Assembly: GCA_021234155.1 (NCBI GenBank)
Contig: JAJEKV010000041.1
Span: 5,758,829 to 5,822,828 of the forward strand
Origin: Isoetes taiwanensis
Lineage: Eukaryota > Streptophyta > Lycopodiopsida > Isoetales > Isoetaceae
Length of the DNA: 64,000 nt
Reading direction: 5' to 3'
Position numbers and translations under genes: made by a program. The notes below the pieces were generated by a model that saw nothing but the letters and a program-made list of their open reading frames with translations, ran no database searches and was not told where the DNA came from. Numbering within the stretch: the first letter of the stretch is position 1; every line of letters starts with the position of its first letter. Shown here piece by piece: positions 9,926 to 22,082 of this stretch.

Positions 9926-11094
9926 TGCTAAAAAAAAGCATGGAAACGTTAAGAAGTGCTAGCATTGAAGTAGTTGTTGAAATCAAGGAAGAACTCTATA
10001 GAGTAGTAATGAGGCATTCATCCATCATATGTTGACTGGAACGCCATTTACATGTCTCAGGTATAGCTTACTTTGCCTTACAATCAAAACCTAGCTTACT
10101 CCATAGGAAGGAACTCTTTTCGAATATGACTTTCTCTCTTTCTTGGAACTCCCTTTGGCTGCTTAATACTCATGATGGAACAAATAAATTTGTGACAGCA
10201 ATCACAATGAAAGCCTTTGATTTCCCTTGAGCAATTCCAAAAGAATTTGCTCCCACAAATATGTCTTTCTTCCACACGTCTTGCAGTCTTGTACTACTTC
10301 CAATTTGTTTTGCCAATCACATGCCAGAATGCTGTTCCCAAAGCCATTCCATATAACATCTAAGTCTCCTGCTATTTTGTAGTTGCAAACTATCTCTTTC
10401 AAGACCTATTATAGAGAAGCATCTTGCAGGCTTATATGAAACACTAAGATTGATGGCTTACAATGTTTTTATCTTTGCTATCTAATATAGCTAATGTCAC
10501 CTTGCTTCTACTCATCTACCAGCATTCCAGACTCCATTGCCTCTTATCAGACAGATTCCATTGGAAGCTAAGTAACAAGGCTGGAGCTGGTAAAGTTGCA
10601 ACCCAAAATATATTCGATGGATCATGAATTCATAAGAGTACTTTCTTTTCCAATTTGGTTACTTGTCCTTTCAAGCAATTTGAAAGGATCTCCATTGCAT
10701 ATTTCGATCTGCATGTAGGCCTGTCTATGCATCATATATTTGTGCAAGTAATGCTTGTAAAACATCTGAGCTGCTGATATTGGTTTTGTAATCATTCAAA
10801 CTGAATGGTAATACAAAACCGAATCTATATTCAGACTGAAATATTCCCAGTTGATCTCTTCATAATTTTTCTTTGTACCTACATAAACTTCTCTGAGTTC
10901 TGTGCACATCCTCTTAACAGAGACTTTATCACGTACATCAACAACCTGTATTTGTGATCATCAAGAGCATTAAAAAAGATGAAGAGCATTAAAAAATGTT
11001 ATTTTCTTGATTTAGAGTGAGCATAAAGACTCATGATATACCTTTAGTGCTTACTCTTGAGGAGCAGGAGGCATGTGATTTTCCAAATGGTGAT

Positions 11095-11350
11095 AATGAC
11101 AGAAAATATATAAACCACAAATTCTGATTTTGGCCATACCATTTGCTATGGTCTCCTGCAATAGATTTAAAGCATACATTAGTTAGAATTAGAAAAACGC
11201 AAACGCATAAATATTAGCAGATAAATGACAGAAAATTATAAGCAAGAAATTCAGATCATGGCCATACCATTTGCTATGGTCTCCTGCAATAGATTCAAAA
11301 GCATATGTTTGTTAGAATTAGAAAAATGCAAACGCACAAATAGTAGCAAA
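11095..11350. repeat. 128-bp tandem duplication inside the TIR transposon
   Basis: The segment with CCATACCATTTGCTATGGTC occurs at 11134 and 11262 with matching flanks (CTCCTGCAATAGATT..., GTTAGAATTAGAAAAA...). Confidence 0.8.
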
Positions 11351-13488
11351 GATATTAGCAAGATAAATGCAGTCTCATACCTTGCTGAGCTCAAACACTC
11401 CAAACACTCTAAAAGTAGCAATTGTAGATTTGGTACAAAAATGATGAACCAACTTTTAGAAATGATAAGCCAGGAAATGATACAAAAGCTACCAGTTGAT
11501 ATGCTACTTTGCTAGCAAAAGAATTAGCTTTTATAGCGGCATGAATATATGTAGCATATCTTTGCCCAAAAGCTGCCACCTTCAAGGAAAACCTCCTGTA
11601 AAGCTCCACCGTAATACACATTTATGAATAAGCATAAAATCTACAGAGGAAGAAATCACAAACCATCGGCTTGAATTTAGCTTCACTTGAAGCTATCAAG
11701 AAACATCAAAACATGAATCGGCTCCAACACCTTGAATCTAAGTACAGATTAGGATGCAAGCAAGCAAGAAAACGTGAATCTGGTATGCACTTGCAGAGAA
11801 ATTTCGATAAAGAGCAAAGCAACTTTGAAGAGATTGCATAAAAAATATGAAAGAACAGGAGCATGCATGTTTACACTGATGATTTGCCGGACGAAGTTGT
11901 TGGAGCTCTACCATTCAGAACCTACAGTGCACCAAATCGAATGCAAAAGCTTGAGAAGTCAGATGATGGAGAGCAATGTATGAGACAGAGGAGGGAAAAC
12001 AGAGAAAGAAAGAAAGGCTCAAAACCTGAAATGTGCTACAGCTCCAAGATCCGGATTCAAGCTCTAGGCTTCAAGCCATGGCCGCTCTGAAGCTCCACGC
12101 AGCAACAAACTCTAAACGTTAAATGCCACGATGCTGGAAATGAGTTGCCATGCTGATTTATGTCACACAATATAATGCCAGGCGTTCAAAATCATCAAAC
12201 AACATTTTCTAGAGTAAAGCTCCGGGTCGAAACTCCGTCAAATAAGCAGAGAGCAAGGCAAAAACAGGTTTTCTGAGGCAAAAACTGTACAGGGAAAAAA
12301 AAATTTCAAACCATAACTCCGGAAATGCAAGCACCCTTAAACGTATCTGTCCTCCAGTTTTGATCAAAGCATCTAAGCCCCCTTAACGTATTTCTAAGTC
12401 CCTCCACCTGCAGGGAAAGCGCCCTGAAACCGTGGATATACAGCAGGTCCGGCGCCAAAACGTAAGACGCTCCTTAGGTATACGTACTTGAAAATGGCAA
12501 AAAAACCCCTTCATCGCCCACGCACATGTTTTGTACGGAAAACAAAGGTGAACCCCCCCGGCCTCTACTGATGTGGATCAGACGGTCTCTGCCTTGGCGA
12601 TTGTATCGGGTCTCACAGAGCTTCAATCCATGGGTGCATCCTCTAAGGGATTCCGCCTCACCGTACCCACTTCCATTTCCAAGCTTACCAAGCTCCAGGA
12701 GCTAAGTTTCGGCAGCAACAGATTCTCCGGCGCCATTCCCCCAGCACTTGCGTCGCTAAAGAATCTCTATTACTTGATCCTGGGACGTAATACTTTACCC
12801 TGGGACGGAATTCCTTCACAGGCTTCATTCTTGCTTTTCTGGGAGATTTTGTCCCAGCTCCAAATCCTGGAGCTTAGCGACAACAATTTAACAGGGCCAT
12901 TGCCTACTTAGGCCAGCTTTCAAACATGCGCGCTCTCTGCCTCTCCAACAATCCTGGATTAACTGGTACCTTCCCTGCCTTGTTCAAAGCATTCAAATCG
13001 CTGATGGAGTTTTCGGTTTCAGACACTGGCCTGTCTGGAAATGTTCCTGATATCTTTGACCAAATGAAGAATCTCTCTCTCCTATTTATCAACAACAATG
13101 CATTCACTAGCACATTGCCGCCCTCTGGCCTTCTTTCTACCTTCAGCGACTTATCGCATCTCATAACTCCCTTTCTGGTTCAATCAAGGAAGGATTTGGC
13201 AGCAAAATGGGATTGTGGGATATAGATTTGTCAAATAACAAGCTGAGTGGCAGCATTTCCTCCAGTCTTGGTAATGTGAAGAGCTTGACAAAATTGGATT
13301 TGTCAAGGAACAAGCTGAGCGGCTCCATTCCTCAGTCTTTTGTTAATTTGGAGAACCTCAACTTTCTGGACCTGTCATACAACAAATTGAATGGCAAAAT
13401 TCCTCAGGTTGAAGGCCTGACTAAATTTAATACCTCTTACTATGCTGGCAATGCTGGCTTGTGTGGATCCCTGCTTCCCGCTTGCTAA

Positions 13489-14095
13489 AACATTTGTGGT
13501 ATGTACTAGACCAATAATTAATAAAGAGCCCCGATGTGTGGAAGCTCGTCTCTATTCTTCTTAGATGAGCTCTGTTCTTGATTTGATTCCAGTCTAGAGG
13601 CTACTGAACTAGGAACTGGAAAGGCAGGTTTGGCCCATGTGGGAGCAGAAACCAGCAACACCATAGCCTTCCTACGTTTGAGAGCTCTGTGTTTGCAAAA
13701 AGCATATGTTTGCAAAGAGCTCTGTGTTTGGGAGCTTCGTGTGGCAAAGGATAGTGCCTGCATGTCAAGGTGCCGTGGTGTTTATGCTTAAAGCTTAGAA
13801 TTACTAAAGCTTTCTATTCGTCCTACACAACCCACAAAGGGCTTTGGGAGCTAGAAAAAAATTGGTAAGCATTCTTCTTCCCTGGCCAGAATCGGACAAT
13901 TGCTTAGCATAGGCCCTGACTCGGGCAATGCTTAGGCTGCAGATGTAGCCATGGCCACTCCATCACTCCATGGGCAACACTTAGACTGCAGATGTAGCCA
14001 TGGCCACTCCATCACTCCATGCGTGGCAGTCCTGTGCAACTCTAGACCCTTCGCTGGATCTAGGCATGCTCCAAATCTTCCATGGAAGCAAATCG
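13489..14095. repeat. Intergenic with a 49-bp tandem duplication
   Basis: A 49-bp unit containing CTGCAGATGTAGCCATGGCC is duplicated (13937 and 13986). Nothing else is recognised between the LRR pseudogene and the next ORF. Confidence 0.6.
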
Positions 14096-14132
14096 ATGGC
14101 TGCTAATCTTCAAGCAAACTTTGAGGACCTAT

Positions 14133-16653
14133 GTGCTGCCGCCATGGCAGCATGGAAGAGCTAAGCACATCTTTGCACTAATTCTCTCATCTTGATCTGG
14201 TTTGCAAGACAATAGGGAAATGCTTCACTAGCATACATCAAGAATTTGAAGAGCAAAGGAAGGACAGTTGACTCAAGTCACGCAAGAGATACAAGAGGTC
14301 AAACAAGCAAAGGAAATGAAGAAAGGAGGAGAAAGAAGACCCCTTAAAGAATATTCCATGGTATGTAGCTATTTGTGATCTTGGCATCTTTGGCATTTTG
14401 ATCCCCTTCTCCATTCACTCCACCATCCCAAAATACCATTGAACTTTGACTCCTTGCTCACATACCTCCCAAAGTCAAACTTGATCTTGAAAGTTCTTTC
14501 TAGTCAAAACATACCTTCATGGAACACCCACTTGCTCCATCATCCACTAGTTCAAAAGTGACTTGACTTGGTCATAATCTCGCTCAGAAGTCAACATCCC
14601 ATGCAACTTGACCAAAGTTAAAAGAAAGTTGCAAAAATTCCTAAGGGAAGTGCTCAAGATTCAAGTGTGCCCTAGGAGGTGCTAAAAAATTGCTCCATAA
14701 AAAGAAATTGGCTCCTAAATGAGCACTTGATGGGCCAAGTCACTTTACACCTCACTTCATGTGCCAAGTCATCATACTCATCATCATTCTAGCCATCTCA
14801 TGTCAAACTCCCATATTCAAATCAAAATCCATATCAAAGCATCAAACTAGCATCTTCGTTGCCACATCACCATTGACACCTCATCACTCCACACATCATA
14901 CACATCATCTCCACATCATTCAAAATTTTTGACTAGAAAGAATTTTCAAATTCAAGTTGGCTAACATGTCATCATTCCCATCGGCCATGTCATACCCACC
15001 TAGCCTTGTCATCATTTCCAAATGCCACATCATCCACTCCTTAGCTTCATTTTTGCCAAATTCAAAAGTGCTCCATTGTGAGAAGAGATTCCAGAATCTT
15101 ATAAAGTGCAAAAAAAGATTCCCTAAGAAAAAAGAAATTTGAAAAAAGGCTCTATTTTGGACATCATAGTTGCTTCCTAAGGAATCGTGCCATAGGGCTT
15201 AGGGGTGCAAAAATTTTCCTATCTACCCCCAAGCCTAATTTCTCTTTCCAGCCAATCTCCCCATGCCGCGTGGAACATCCGGGCGTGTGGGGCGGTGGAG
15301 GTACCAGATCCCACGTGGATATTGCACGCAATAATTATAAATCATGGATTTTCTTTTCCTTATATACCTTTGTCGCCAAAACCTAATCGAGCCTGTGGGA
15401 TATTTCGCTGGAACCATTATGAACCCTAAAATCCGGAAACGCCAAGATCTGTTTAATTCGACAAACAAACCACGAAATCATGACTTAAACTGGCCAGATC
15501 ACCATGTTTAATGCCAAGAATACCTATTGTAAGCTAAAAGACAGAGAATCAAGGGGAAATGATCAAGAATTCAACGGAACAGAGCATTTACAAAAAGGGG
15601 TTTTTCGACAGAAGAAAATTCGAGGGCTTTGAAGCAAAGAAGTGATTCCTGGCTTTGAAGAAGGACCGGCTTGATAATCCTGAGCTTGATTCCGACCTCC
15701 AATGTTCACCTCTGATCCGGATTATTGACTAAATTATCTGGATTATTTGAATGTTTACCTATTTGATTCTGTGCCCAAGACTGTGAGCTTGGGATATTGC
15801 ATTGTATTTCTTGAGTGTTTGATTCAATTGAAAATCCGACCTTTGCAGTTATCTCTTTGTGTTGCATCGAAATCCATAAGAAAACGATTATCAGAAGCTA
15901 AACGTGTAGTTTTGCACTGATCATCAGATATAGGTAGTCTGCCTATTTAGTATGTCTTTAGAGAAGACAAAAAGCTAAGCTCTTGTCAAGATTAAACTCC
16001 TATACTATTTTGAGTCGATATGTCTAGATCAAATTGTGATGCATAACATGCACTGAGCATAAAAGAGCAAGCATTTGGGCATTAACCTTGCCAAGCAAGA
16101 TATGTTGAGCAAGGCAATGTTCGACACACGTGCAACCCCTCACCAGAAAGCATCCTCTGTCAGAATTGTTCATAGCTCACAGCATTAGGCAAAAAATCAT
16201 CAAAAGAGAAAATTAGGTTCCCTTTTGACAAAAGGAAAATTTGGCCCTTATTGTGCAGGTAAGTCTAAGCAGAATAGAATTGATAGGTCCAGTAAATTCC
16301 TTGTCCACATCGAGTTGCAAATTTTAGCTCTCTGCCAGGGATATTGACCAAAAATTGACTGGGTCAGTGACCAAATTTTGGCCTACCTAGCCTTGTCAGA
16401 CCTCTCTGAGTTTTTGCAGTCTGTGAGTGAGAAGTGTTGAGCATCTTGAGGAGTGAGATCCATATCCAAAGCTTGATAGATCACATACTGCAAGCTATTT
16501 TGTGAAGCAGACTTTTTTGCCTTCAGGGAAACATATTTCCAGTGAAACTCTGTGCATTATTTCTGGAATCTTTGCACTCAGAGTGGTTGCCTCAAGCAAC
16601 TTGGAGGTTCTAAACCACTGAGGTTGAAGGTTTTACCAGGAACACCTTCAACA
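14133..16653 (+). repeat. Gypsy-1 5' LTR (2521 bp)
   Basis: Matches 27238-29796 along its length. Differences include a ~15-bp segment near 14510 that is missing in the 3' LTR and scattered substitutions. TG at 14133 and CA at 16652-16653 define the ends. A TGG at 16657 (TGGAGGTTCTACCGAG) is a possible primer-binding site; I cannot assign its tRNA. Confidence 0.93.
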
Positions 16654-16696
16654 TTTTGGAGGTTCTACCGAGATCATTTTCCTGGAGTCTGAACTC

Positions 16697-17794
16697 ATGG
16701 CACCCAGAAGAACTAATGAGGCATCTGAGCCTACTGAAGCACAAGATAACCATGAAGCTGCTGCAGGACCTACTGTCACTATACAAGCAAATGCAGGTAT
16801 GCCTTGTCAATACTTTGAGCTAAACGTGCCTATTCCAGTTCCTACTTTTGATCCGAGCATGAATGCCAACAATTTCCTCAAGACTTTTGAAGAGTACTAC
16901 CAAGAATATGGTTACAAAAAGGGCTGTAAGTTCTCAGAGGTTAAAAAATGTTTCAAAAGTGATGAAGTCAGGGCTTGGTTAGAGTATGTTATAAGTTTAG
17001 GCACCAATTCTTGGGAAGAACTGGTTAAAAAGTTTTTGGCACGTTTTGGAAGACTCTTGGACCCCCAAGATCTAATTTTTGAGTTGCAAACTTTTCGCAT
17101 TAAGCATGGTGAAAGTGTGCACCAATATGTTGAAAGATTCAATCTCTATCTTGTCAAATGCCAAGTCAATCATGTTCCTAACCATACCTTGCATCTAGTG
17201 GCTTCTTTTATCAGGGGATTAAGCAGCAGACAAAGGATACACAGAAAGCTATTGAAGATCCAAAAACAAGAGGGATTTGACACAATACACAAGGCTTTCA
17301 CCAAGGCTACTGAAATTGCAGATATGATATCCTACTTACCAGATGATGTGCACTCACCAAGTGATCCTTTTTTTCCAGATTATGAGCAAGAGTATATGGG
17401 AGCAGCACCTGTACCTGTTTATGCTGTCCAAAAGGAGAAGAAGAAGGTAAAGATGGAAGATGATGAGGCTCCTGCAGCAGATGTAAGAGCAGAGATCACC
17501 AAAGTGTCTGAGGCACTGGTTGAGGTAACCAAACAACTTCAAGAGCTGAAAAGCTCAAAATTTGAAAAGAAAACTTACCCTCCATGTGTGCATTGCTTTA
17601 GAGACACTCATTCTTCTGACTACTGCTGGTATAGGCCATGCACAAAGTGTGGAAAGAGAGGACATTTTGGTAAAGAATGCCCTGTGTGTGCATTTTGTAA
17701 GGCTGTGGGACTTTATGAGGACAGATGCAGTGTTAAAGAGTATTTTGCCAGACAAGAAAAGTCTAAAGTTAATGAGCCAAATGCAGGAAATTGA
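16697..17794 (+). CDS. Gypsy-1 Gag protein
   Basis: 365 aa. Residues about 55-210 match the retrotransposon Gag (capsid) family, with W-x-E-L-V-K-K-F-L-A-R-F and E-S-V-H-Q-Y-V-x-R-F signatures. Two CCHC zinc knuckles follow: C297-C300-H305-C310 and C315-C318-H323-C328. A third Cys-rich stretch lies at 331-344. A charged linker and short coiled-coil-like region (about 246-290) precede the knuckles. Gag packages element RNA. It ends at a TGA. The downstream sequence continues in other frames (frame changes near 17765 and 17885) before protease, so the original ORF was probably longer and has shifted. Confidence 0.88.
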   Translation: MAPRRTNEASEPTEAQDNHEAAAGPTVTIQANAGMPCQYFELNVPIPVPTFDPSMNANNFLKTFEEYYQEYGYKKGCKFSEVKKCFKSDEVRAWLEYVISLGTNSWEELVKKFLARFGRLLDPQDLIFELQTFRIKHGESVHQYVERFNLYLVKCQVNHVPNHTLHLVASFIRGLSSRQRIHRKLLKIQKQEGFDTIHKAFTKATEIADMISYLPDDVHSPSDPFFPDYEQEYMGAAPVPVYAVQKEKKKVKMEDDEAPAADVRAEITKVSEALVEVTKQLQELKSSKFEKKTYPPCVHCFRDTHSSDYCWYRPCTKCGKRGHFGKECPVCAFCKAVGLYEDRCSVKEYFARQEKSKVNEPNAGN

Positions 17795-17889
17795 GGAACA
17801 AGAGGAGATAATGGCTGTCCACACCAGAAGAATGAATAATGCCAAAGAAAGAGAATCAACACATGAGGAAGCTGACATCTTGAAACATT

Positions 17890-18362
17890 AGGGATGCTGA
17901 GCAAGCAGTGGCTGTGCCTCCTCCTCCTGCTCAGAAATTTGTCAAGAAAGAAAAAGAGTGTGAGGACTTTGAATATTTGTTAAAGAATTCAAAAATCTGT
18001 GTAGATTTGCTGACCTTGCTCAAGATAGCCCCTTCTTACAGAAAAAAGGTTCTTAATCTGACTAAGGAAGATGAGTTTGCCCTAACAAACCACATTGAGG
18101 AGCACATGCTCACCCAGGATGATTATGATCCTGGAGCTTTCACTTGTGTTGCCAAAATGGGAAGAAAAATTTTAACCAAGGTTCTGCTAGATGGAGGATC
18201 ACCCCTGAATGTAATGCCATACCATGTTATGAGGCTATGTGGTCTAGAAATAGACAAGAAGGCTCCAATGATCTTGAAATCTTTCTCTAACACAAAAATC
18301 AATCCAGTTGGAATAGTTAGCAACGTGCCTATTGATGTTGAAGGAATAATGGTTGCAGCTAA
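17890..18362 (+). pseudogene. Gypsy-1 protease, N-terminal part
   Basis: Reads 'AVPPPPAQKFVKKEKECEDF...' through an aspartic protease active site L-L-D-G-G-S (Asp codon 18190-18192) to '...DVEGIMVAA'. There it is cut by the CACTA element. The remaining protease sequence ('NFVVVAFEGIEDKSDIYDLLLGRKWL') resumes in frame at 22925 once one copy of the 3-bp repeat is removed. D-G-G rather than D-S-G is common in this plant clade. Confidence 0.82.
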
Positions 18363-19157
18363 ACTACAAGAGAAGGGGTCAATTAGTGTCAGCAAAATGT
18401 CACCACAACATTGGCAAATATACATTATGACATTATTGGTGACATCTATGCATAGGTGATGCTATAGGTGACACAATTTATGTCAGGAGTAGAGTCACAA
18501 TTTTTGTCACTAAGAGTGTCAGTAATTTTGTTGTGACACTATAGATGTTGCTATTAGCATCAATCATAGCGTCACTAGTTGTTACACATATAGCATCAGT
18601 GTTAATGGCAGTGCCACTAATGACATTATAAGTGGTGTTATTAACAACAATTATAGCGTTACTTGTTGTTACACATGTAGCATCAGTATTAGTGTCAATT
18701 CCAACTAGTGACATCAGAGGTGGTGTTATTAGCATCAAGTGTAGTAGCACCTTTAGTGTCACAAATTTTGTCAACGTTTGTGTGGCCATAGTATATGCCA
18801 CAATAGTTGTTGCTACTAATATCACTAATATTGTCATATAATGTTCCATGATTATTATCAAGCTTTATGTCAATCCATCATCACATCCAGGTCAGTGGCA
18901 GCCTCGCTCTTCTGGCTTAGTATGGCACTCTATCCCCTCTCCACAACTTGAGAAAAAGTACGTAGAAAACTTGTACAACTTCTTTTGATGCTTTCAAATC
19001 ATGAAGGAATTCAAACATTAGCCTTCATTAAATTGCAAAAGCAAAATACCGACCATTGTTTCTTGATCTTCATACTTGACTTGGAAACCTTCAACATAGT
19101 AATTGAACTTTAAATAACCTTAAGCGTAACATGGCCTTCAAACACTCGGGGCAAAAC

Positions 19158-20355
19158 AAATGTATCTTGGTCTCCAATAATATATTATCTCTTCTTTACC
19201 ACTTCACATAGTTGGGGAATATATAAGATAACATCTTCGTAACAATCATTATATGGGCAAATAAATAGCATCAAAAAAATTTCATCTATAGTTTTTGAAA
19301 TCTGGAATAAAAATTGCACAATTACAGATTTGAATCCCGGCCCTTATAGCAACAAATCAAAGCCCTTGCCAAAATGCCAAACAAATGTATCTTGGTCTCC
19401 AATAATATATTATCTCTTCTTTAGTAACCACTTCACATAGTTGGGAAATATATAAGATAACGTACTAGGGAAAGTTCCAGTTGAGGAATGGAATTTCCTA
19501 AGGCGGCGCTGCCAGATGAGGCAGCACCCAAGCGGCCCGAGGGAATATTTCGAGACAGGGAACTTTTCCTTACGTAATAAATAGTTAGTCAAATTGCGTT
19601 CAATACCTTGTTGCCACATAATGGTTCCTCTCTCGACTATGGCGAGCAACAAATCTAGTGCCATCGCCTGAGTTGGCTCTAGAAAACATAAAACCTAGCA
19701 ATAGAAGCAGAGGAAGCTTAGATTTAGAGTATTATATGAACTTTTATTGAAGCAAAATAGAGATAAAAGTTGTTGATTTATTTTCTTTTTCCAGTGTTTA
19801 TGGGTTTTGTTTTTAGGACTGAATATGAACCATTGATCTTCAGCATATCCCGAGCATCATACCAAATCAACGGCTAACATCTTTTAGCCAAAAAAATTAT
19901 TTGCCACTTTCTAAGGTCACTTTCAAAACCATGGTAGAGACAAAACAATTGAAAACCAAGCTCCCAGCTTCACACAGGCCGGGCATCCATCCAACTTATG
20001 GTTTCAAGGAACCATAGCTATTGCATGTCCCGCCATAGTATAAACCATCCTGCCATCGTACACCCATCGCCGTCCTGCCATGGTACACCCATTCGCCCAT
20101 CCTCAAATCTGGGCACCAATCAGATACCTGAGAAGCAGCTTCCTAACAAACCGATTGTATTCGTCTATATTTATTGAAACCTGGAATAAAAATTGCATGA
20201 TTACGGATTTTCGTAACAATAACAATGATTACATGGGCAAATAAATAGCATAAAAAATTATTCGTCTATATTTATTGAAACCTGGAATAAATATTGCATA
20301 ATTACAGATTTGGACCCTAGCCCTTGCAGCAACAAATCAAAGACCTTGCCAAATT
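19158..20355. repeat. Internal duplicated modules of the CACTA element
   Basis: A ~75-bp segment (ACAAATGTATCTTGGTCTCC...AGATAAC) occurs at about 19158 and 19380. A second module (TATTTATTGAAACCTGGAAT...) occurs twice in 20158-20355 and in diverged form at 19275-19375. Confidence 0.7.
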
Positions 20356-20443
20356 AGATGTTTTGAGCTTCGAGAGTAATATATATCCATATGTATCTTT
20401 TCAATATGTTTTTTGACCCTATATTTCCATTCAACGTGCCTCT

Positions 20444-21052
20444 ATGTGCCGATTTAGGGCTTCGGATTTCTTAGGCGGCGTCTTCATGGGCTATGGCAGT
20501 GTGTATCACCAGAATCAGAAAGTTCGATTTTTCTTTGCAGGGATTGTAAACACTGATCATAGGTGGGGTTGGCTCCTTTCGAATCTGGATCATGGTAAGA
20601 ACATGCTTTATAGGCAGAGGCACATAATGGCAGGGAATGAAATAGCAGATTTAGCAAAAGATCAAAACATAATCATTATTTTCTTCTCATCTTGACTCTT
20701 TGTTTAGAACATGTAGGTATGGCAAGAGGCAGGTATGGCAAGAAACAGAGATAGACAAAGGCAAGTCTTTAAATCTTGAAAATGAAGGCAGTTTTAGAGG
20801 AAAATCTGGAGGCTAGCTATAGTTGGCTTCCTTCAATCAAATCAACAAGCATATGTAAGTCTGTTTTACTTCTAATGTTTCCATTCTTATTCTGCTGGCC
20901 AGTCAAAATAAGAAAGAAAGCAGAATGTAGATACCACTAAATTTGCATCCAAAATTTAGTAGGTCTCTATTCTGTGTCGTTCTACTAATGCAGATTTGAT
21001 AAAGTGGAGAAATTCTTGGATGGAGACATATCATGCTAGTAATCCCAAGGTA
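20444..21052 (+). pseudogene. Exon-like fragments inside the CACTA element
   Basis: Three open segments look like captured exons. 20444-20695 begins 'MCRFRASDFLGGVFMGYGS'. 20780-20853 ('MKAVLEENLEASYSWLPS...') ends at a GTAAGT. 20998-21051 ('LIKWRNSWMETYHASNPK') lies between a CAG acceptor and a GTAAGT donor. I do not recognise the source gene. Interpretation as captured host exons is an inference from splice signals and open frames. Confidence 0.4.
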
Positions 21053-21878
21053 AGTTACTGAATCCATCATCACTTTTAGTCTACTGATGCAAAAGCATAT
21101 GAGCAGCTGCTTCATTGCTATATTGTCTACGGTCTAGATATTGTTCATTATGTCAGTTCCTCTTTCGGCCTGCAGATCCAACGGAATGTTGAAACAGTCC
21201 TTTCTTAGGTAGCTAGACTATATTTTTCCGCATTGATTTTGGCTCATTGGCTTGTTTCCATATCCCGCCTCCCATTTTTGCTTTGGAAATTTGCATCTAC
21301 TATCCACATTTTACTTATTTCGATATCCTGTGATCCGTTTCTGGCTTAAGAATCTTCGATAGAGCAGTACTTGCAATTAGTTTTGGTTTGATGGGTTTTG
21401 TAAACAGAAATTTGGGCTTATCCTTTCACACGGAAATGGAAAAGGAAATCGCAGCAGATAGGTCACATTTTCTTGTATGTCCGTAGTCCTTCATAGCCAC
21501 CAGAACAATGTCCGGTAGTTTGCATTTTGGTTTTATTCTTAAGCTAATATGCTAAGCTTGTAGATTGTTATGGTGATTCCACAAGCAACCTAAAGAAGGT
21601 AGCTAACAGAAGACACCAGGATAAAATTGCTCAACAGCTGTGACTGTGCTGCGGAAATAGACCCTTTACTCCATCCTTAAGGTTAAGATGAAATGGATTG
21701 TCAGCAATGGGAAGTTTACGTTGTTACAATGAGGCGCAGGCCAATGGCGAGAATATCATATCTGCAGTGGAATATTTTTAGTGCAATTCTAAAATATGTG
21801 CAATGTTTTTCAGCGAAATAGTAAGTTTGGGCTCCTGATACTTAAGGCGAAGAGAGCTTCTTGCAGAGGCTTGTGATT

Positions 21879-22082
21879 TTAGACATACCATGTTGAACAG
21901 GGGACTCTTTGGTTGGTCACCACCTCATATATAGCCGCTAACGCCTGTTTCTGAAGTCTCTGAACCGCCCCAATCTCCTTCTCCCTATCTGGATGTGGGA
22001 TCTGATGCATACCAGTGGAAGATGACCTTGTAGAGGATGGTGAAGAATATGATACGTCTCTAGTTGCAGTGCCTTTTTTCAA
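21879..22082 (-). pseudogene. Minus-strand exon-like fragment inside the CACTA element
   Basis: The open segment includes 'HPDREKEIGAVQRLQKQALA' and ends near a GTATGT donor-like site. It reads like coding exon rather than random sequence, but no family is recognised. Its orientation, opposite to the fragments at 20444-21052, suggests a separate capture. Confidence 0.35.

Larger units (their letters stand above)
9000..12561. mobile_element. Non-autonomous TIR DNA transposon carrying gene fragments
   Basis: 3562 bp bounded by 16-bp terminal inverted repeats (CCCGGGGGGTTCACCT at 9000-9015; reverse complement at 12546-12561, one mismatch). It is flanked by an 8-bp target-site duplication CCTCTACT (8992-8999 and 12562-12569). 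Excision in silico restores the LRR reading frame across the site. No transposase is present. The 8-bp duplication suggests hAT; a MULE is the alternative. It carries two PYRD-derived fragments and a 128-bp internal duplication. The rest (9530-9770, 9930-11090, 11360-12540) holds nothing I recognise. Confidence 0.85.
8781..13488 (+). pseudogene. LRR receptor-like protein pseudogene, split by a transposon
   Basis: The start at 8781 gives a signal peptide (MKSALLMLMLLIFVG...), then an LRR N-cap: 'SDKQVLLSLKSKL', a Trp, and a C-T-W-x-G-I-T-C motif. Reading on to 8999 and resuming at 12570 is in frame across the transposon, giving '...WITST|DVDQTVSALAI...'. Plant extracellular LRRs follow (for example L-S-G-S-I-P), ending in the C-cap 'AGLCGSLLPAC' at 13488. 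Such proteins are secreted or membrane LRR proteins of defence or development. Defects: in-frame TGA and TAG in the N-cap (8921, 8933), frameshifts near 12908 and 13150, and the 3.6-kb insertion. No transmembrane or kinase segment is seen. It resembles a short receptor-like or DRT100/PGIP-type protein; the subfamily is uncertain. Confidence 0.85.

Noticed and set aside
8920-12574. ACTGATGT direct repeat as the TIR transposon's target duplication
   Set aside because: The repeat is real, but CCTCTACT directly abutting the inverted repeats gives a better TSD and restores the LRR frame.
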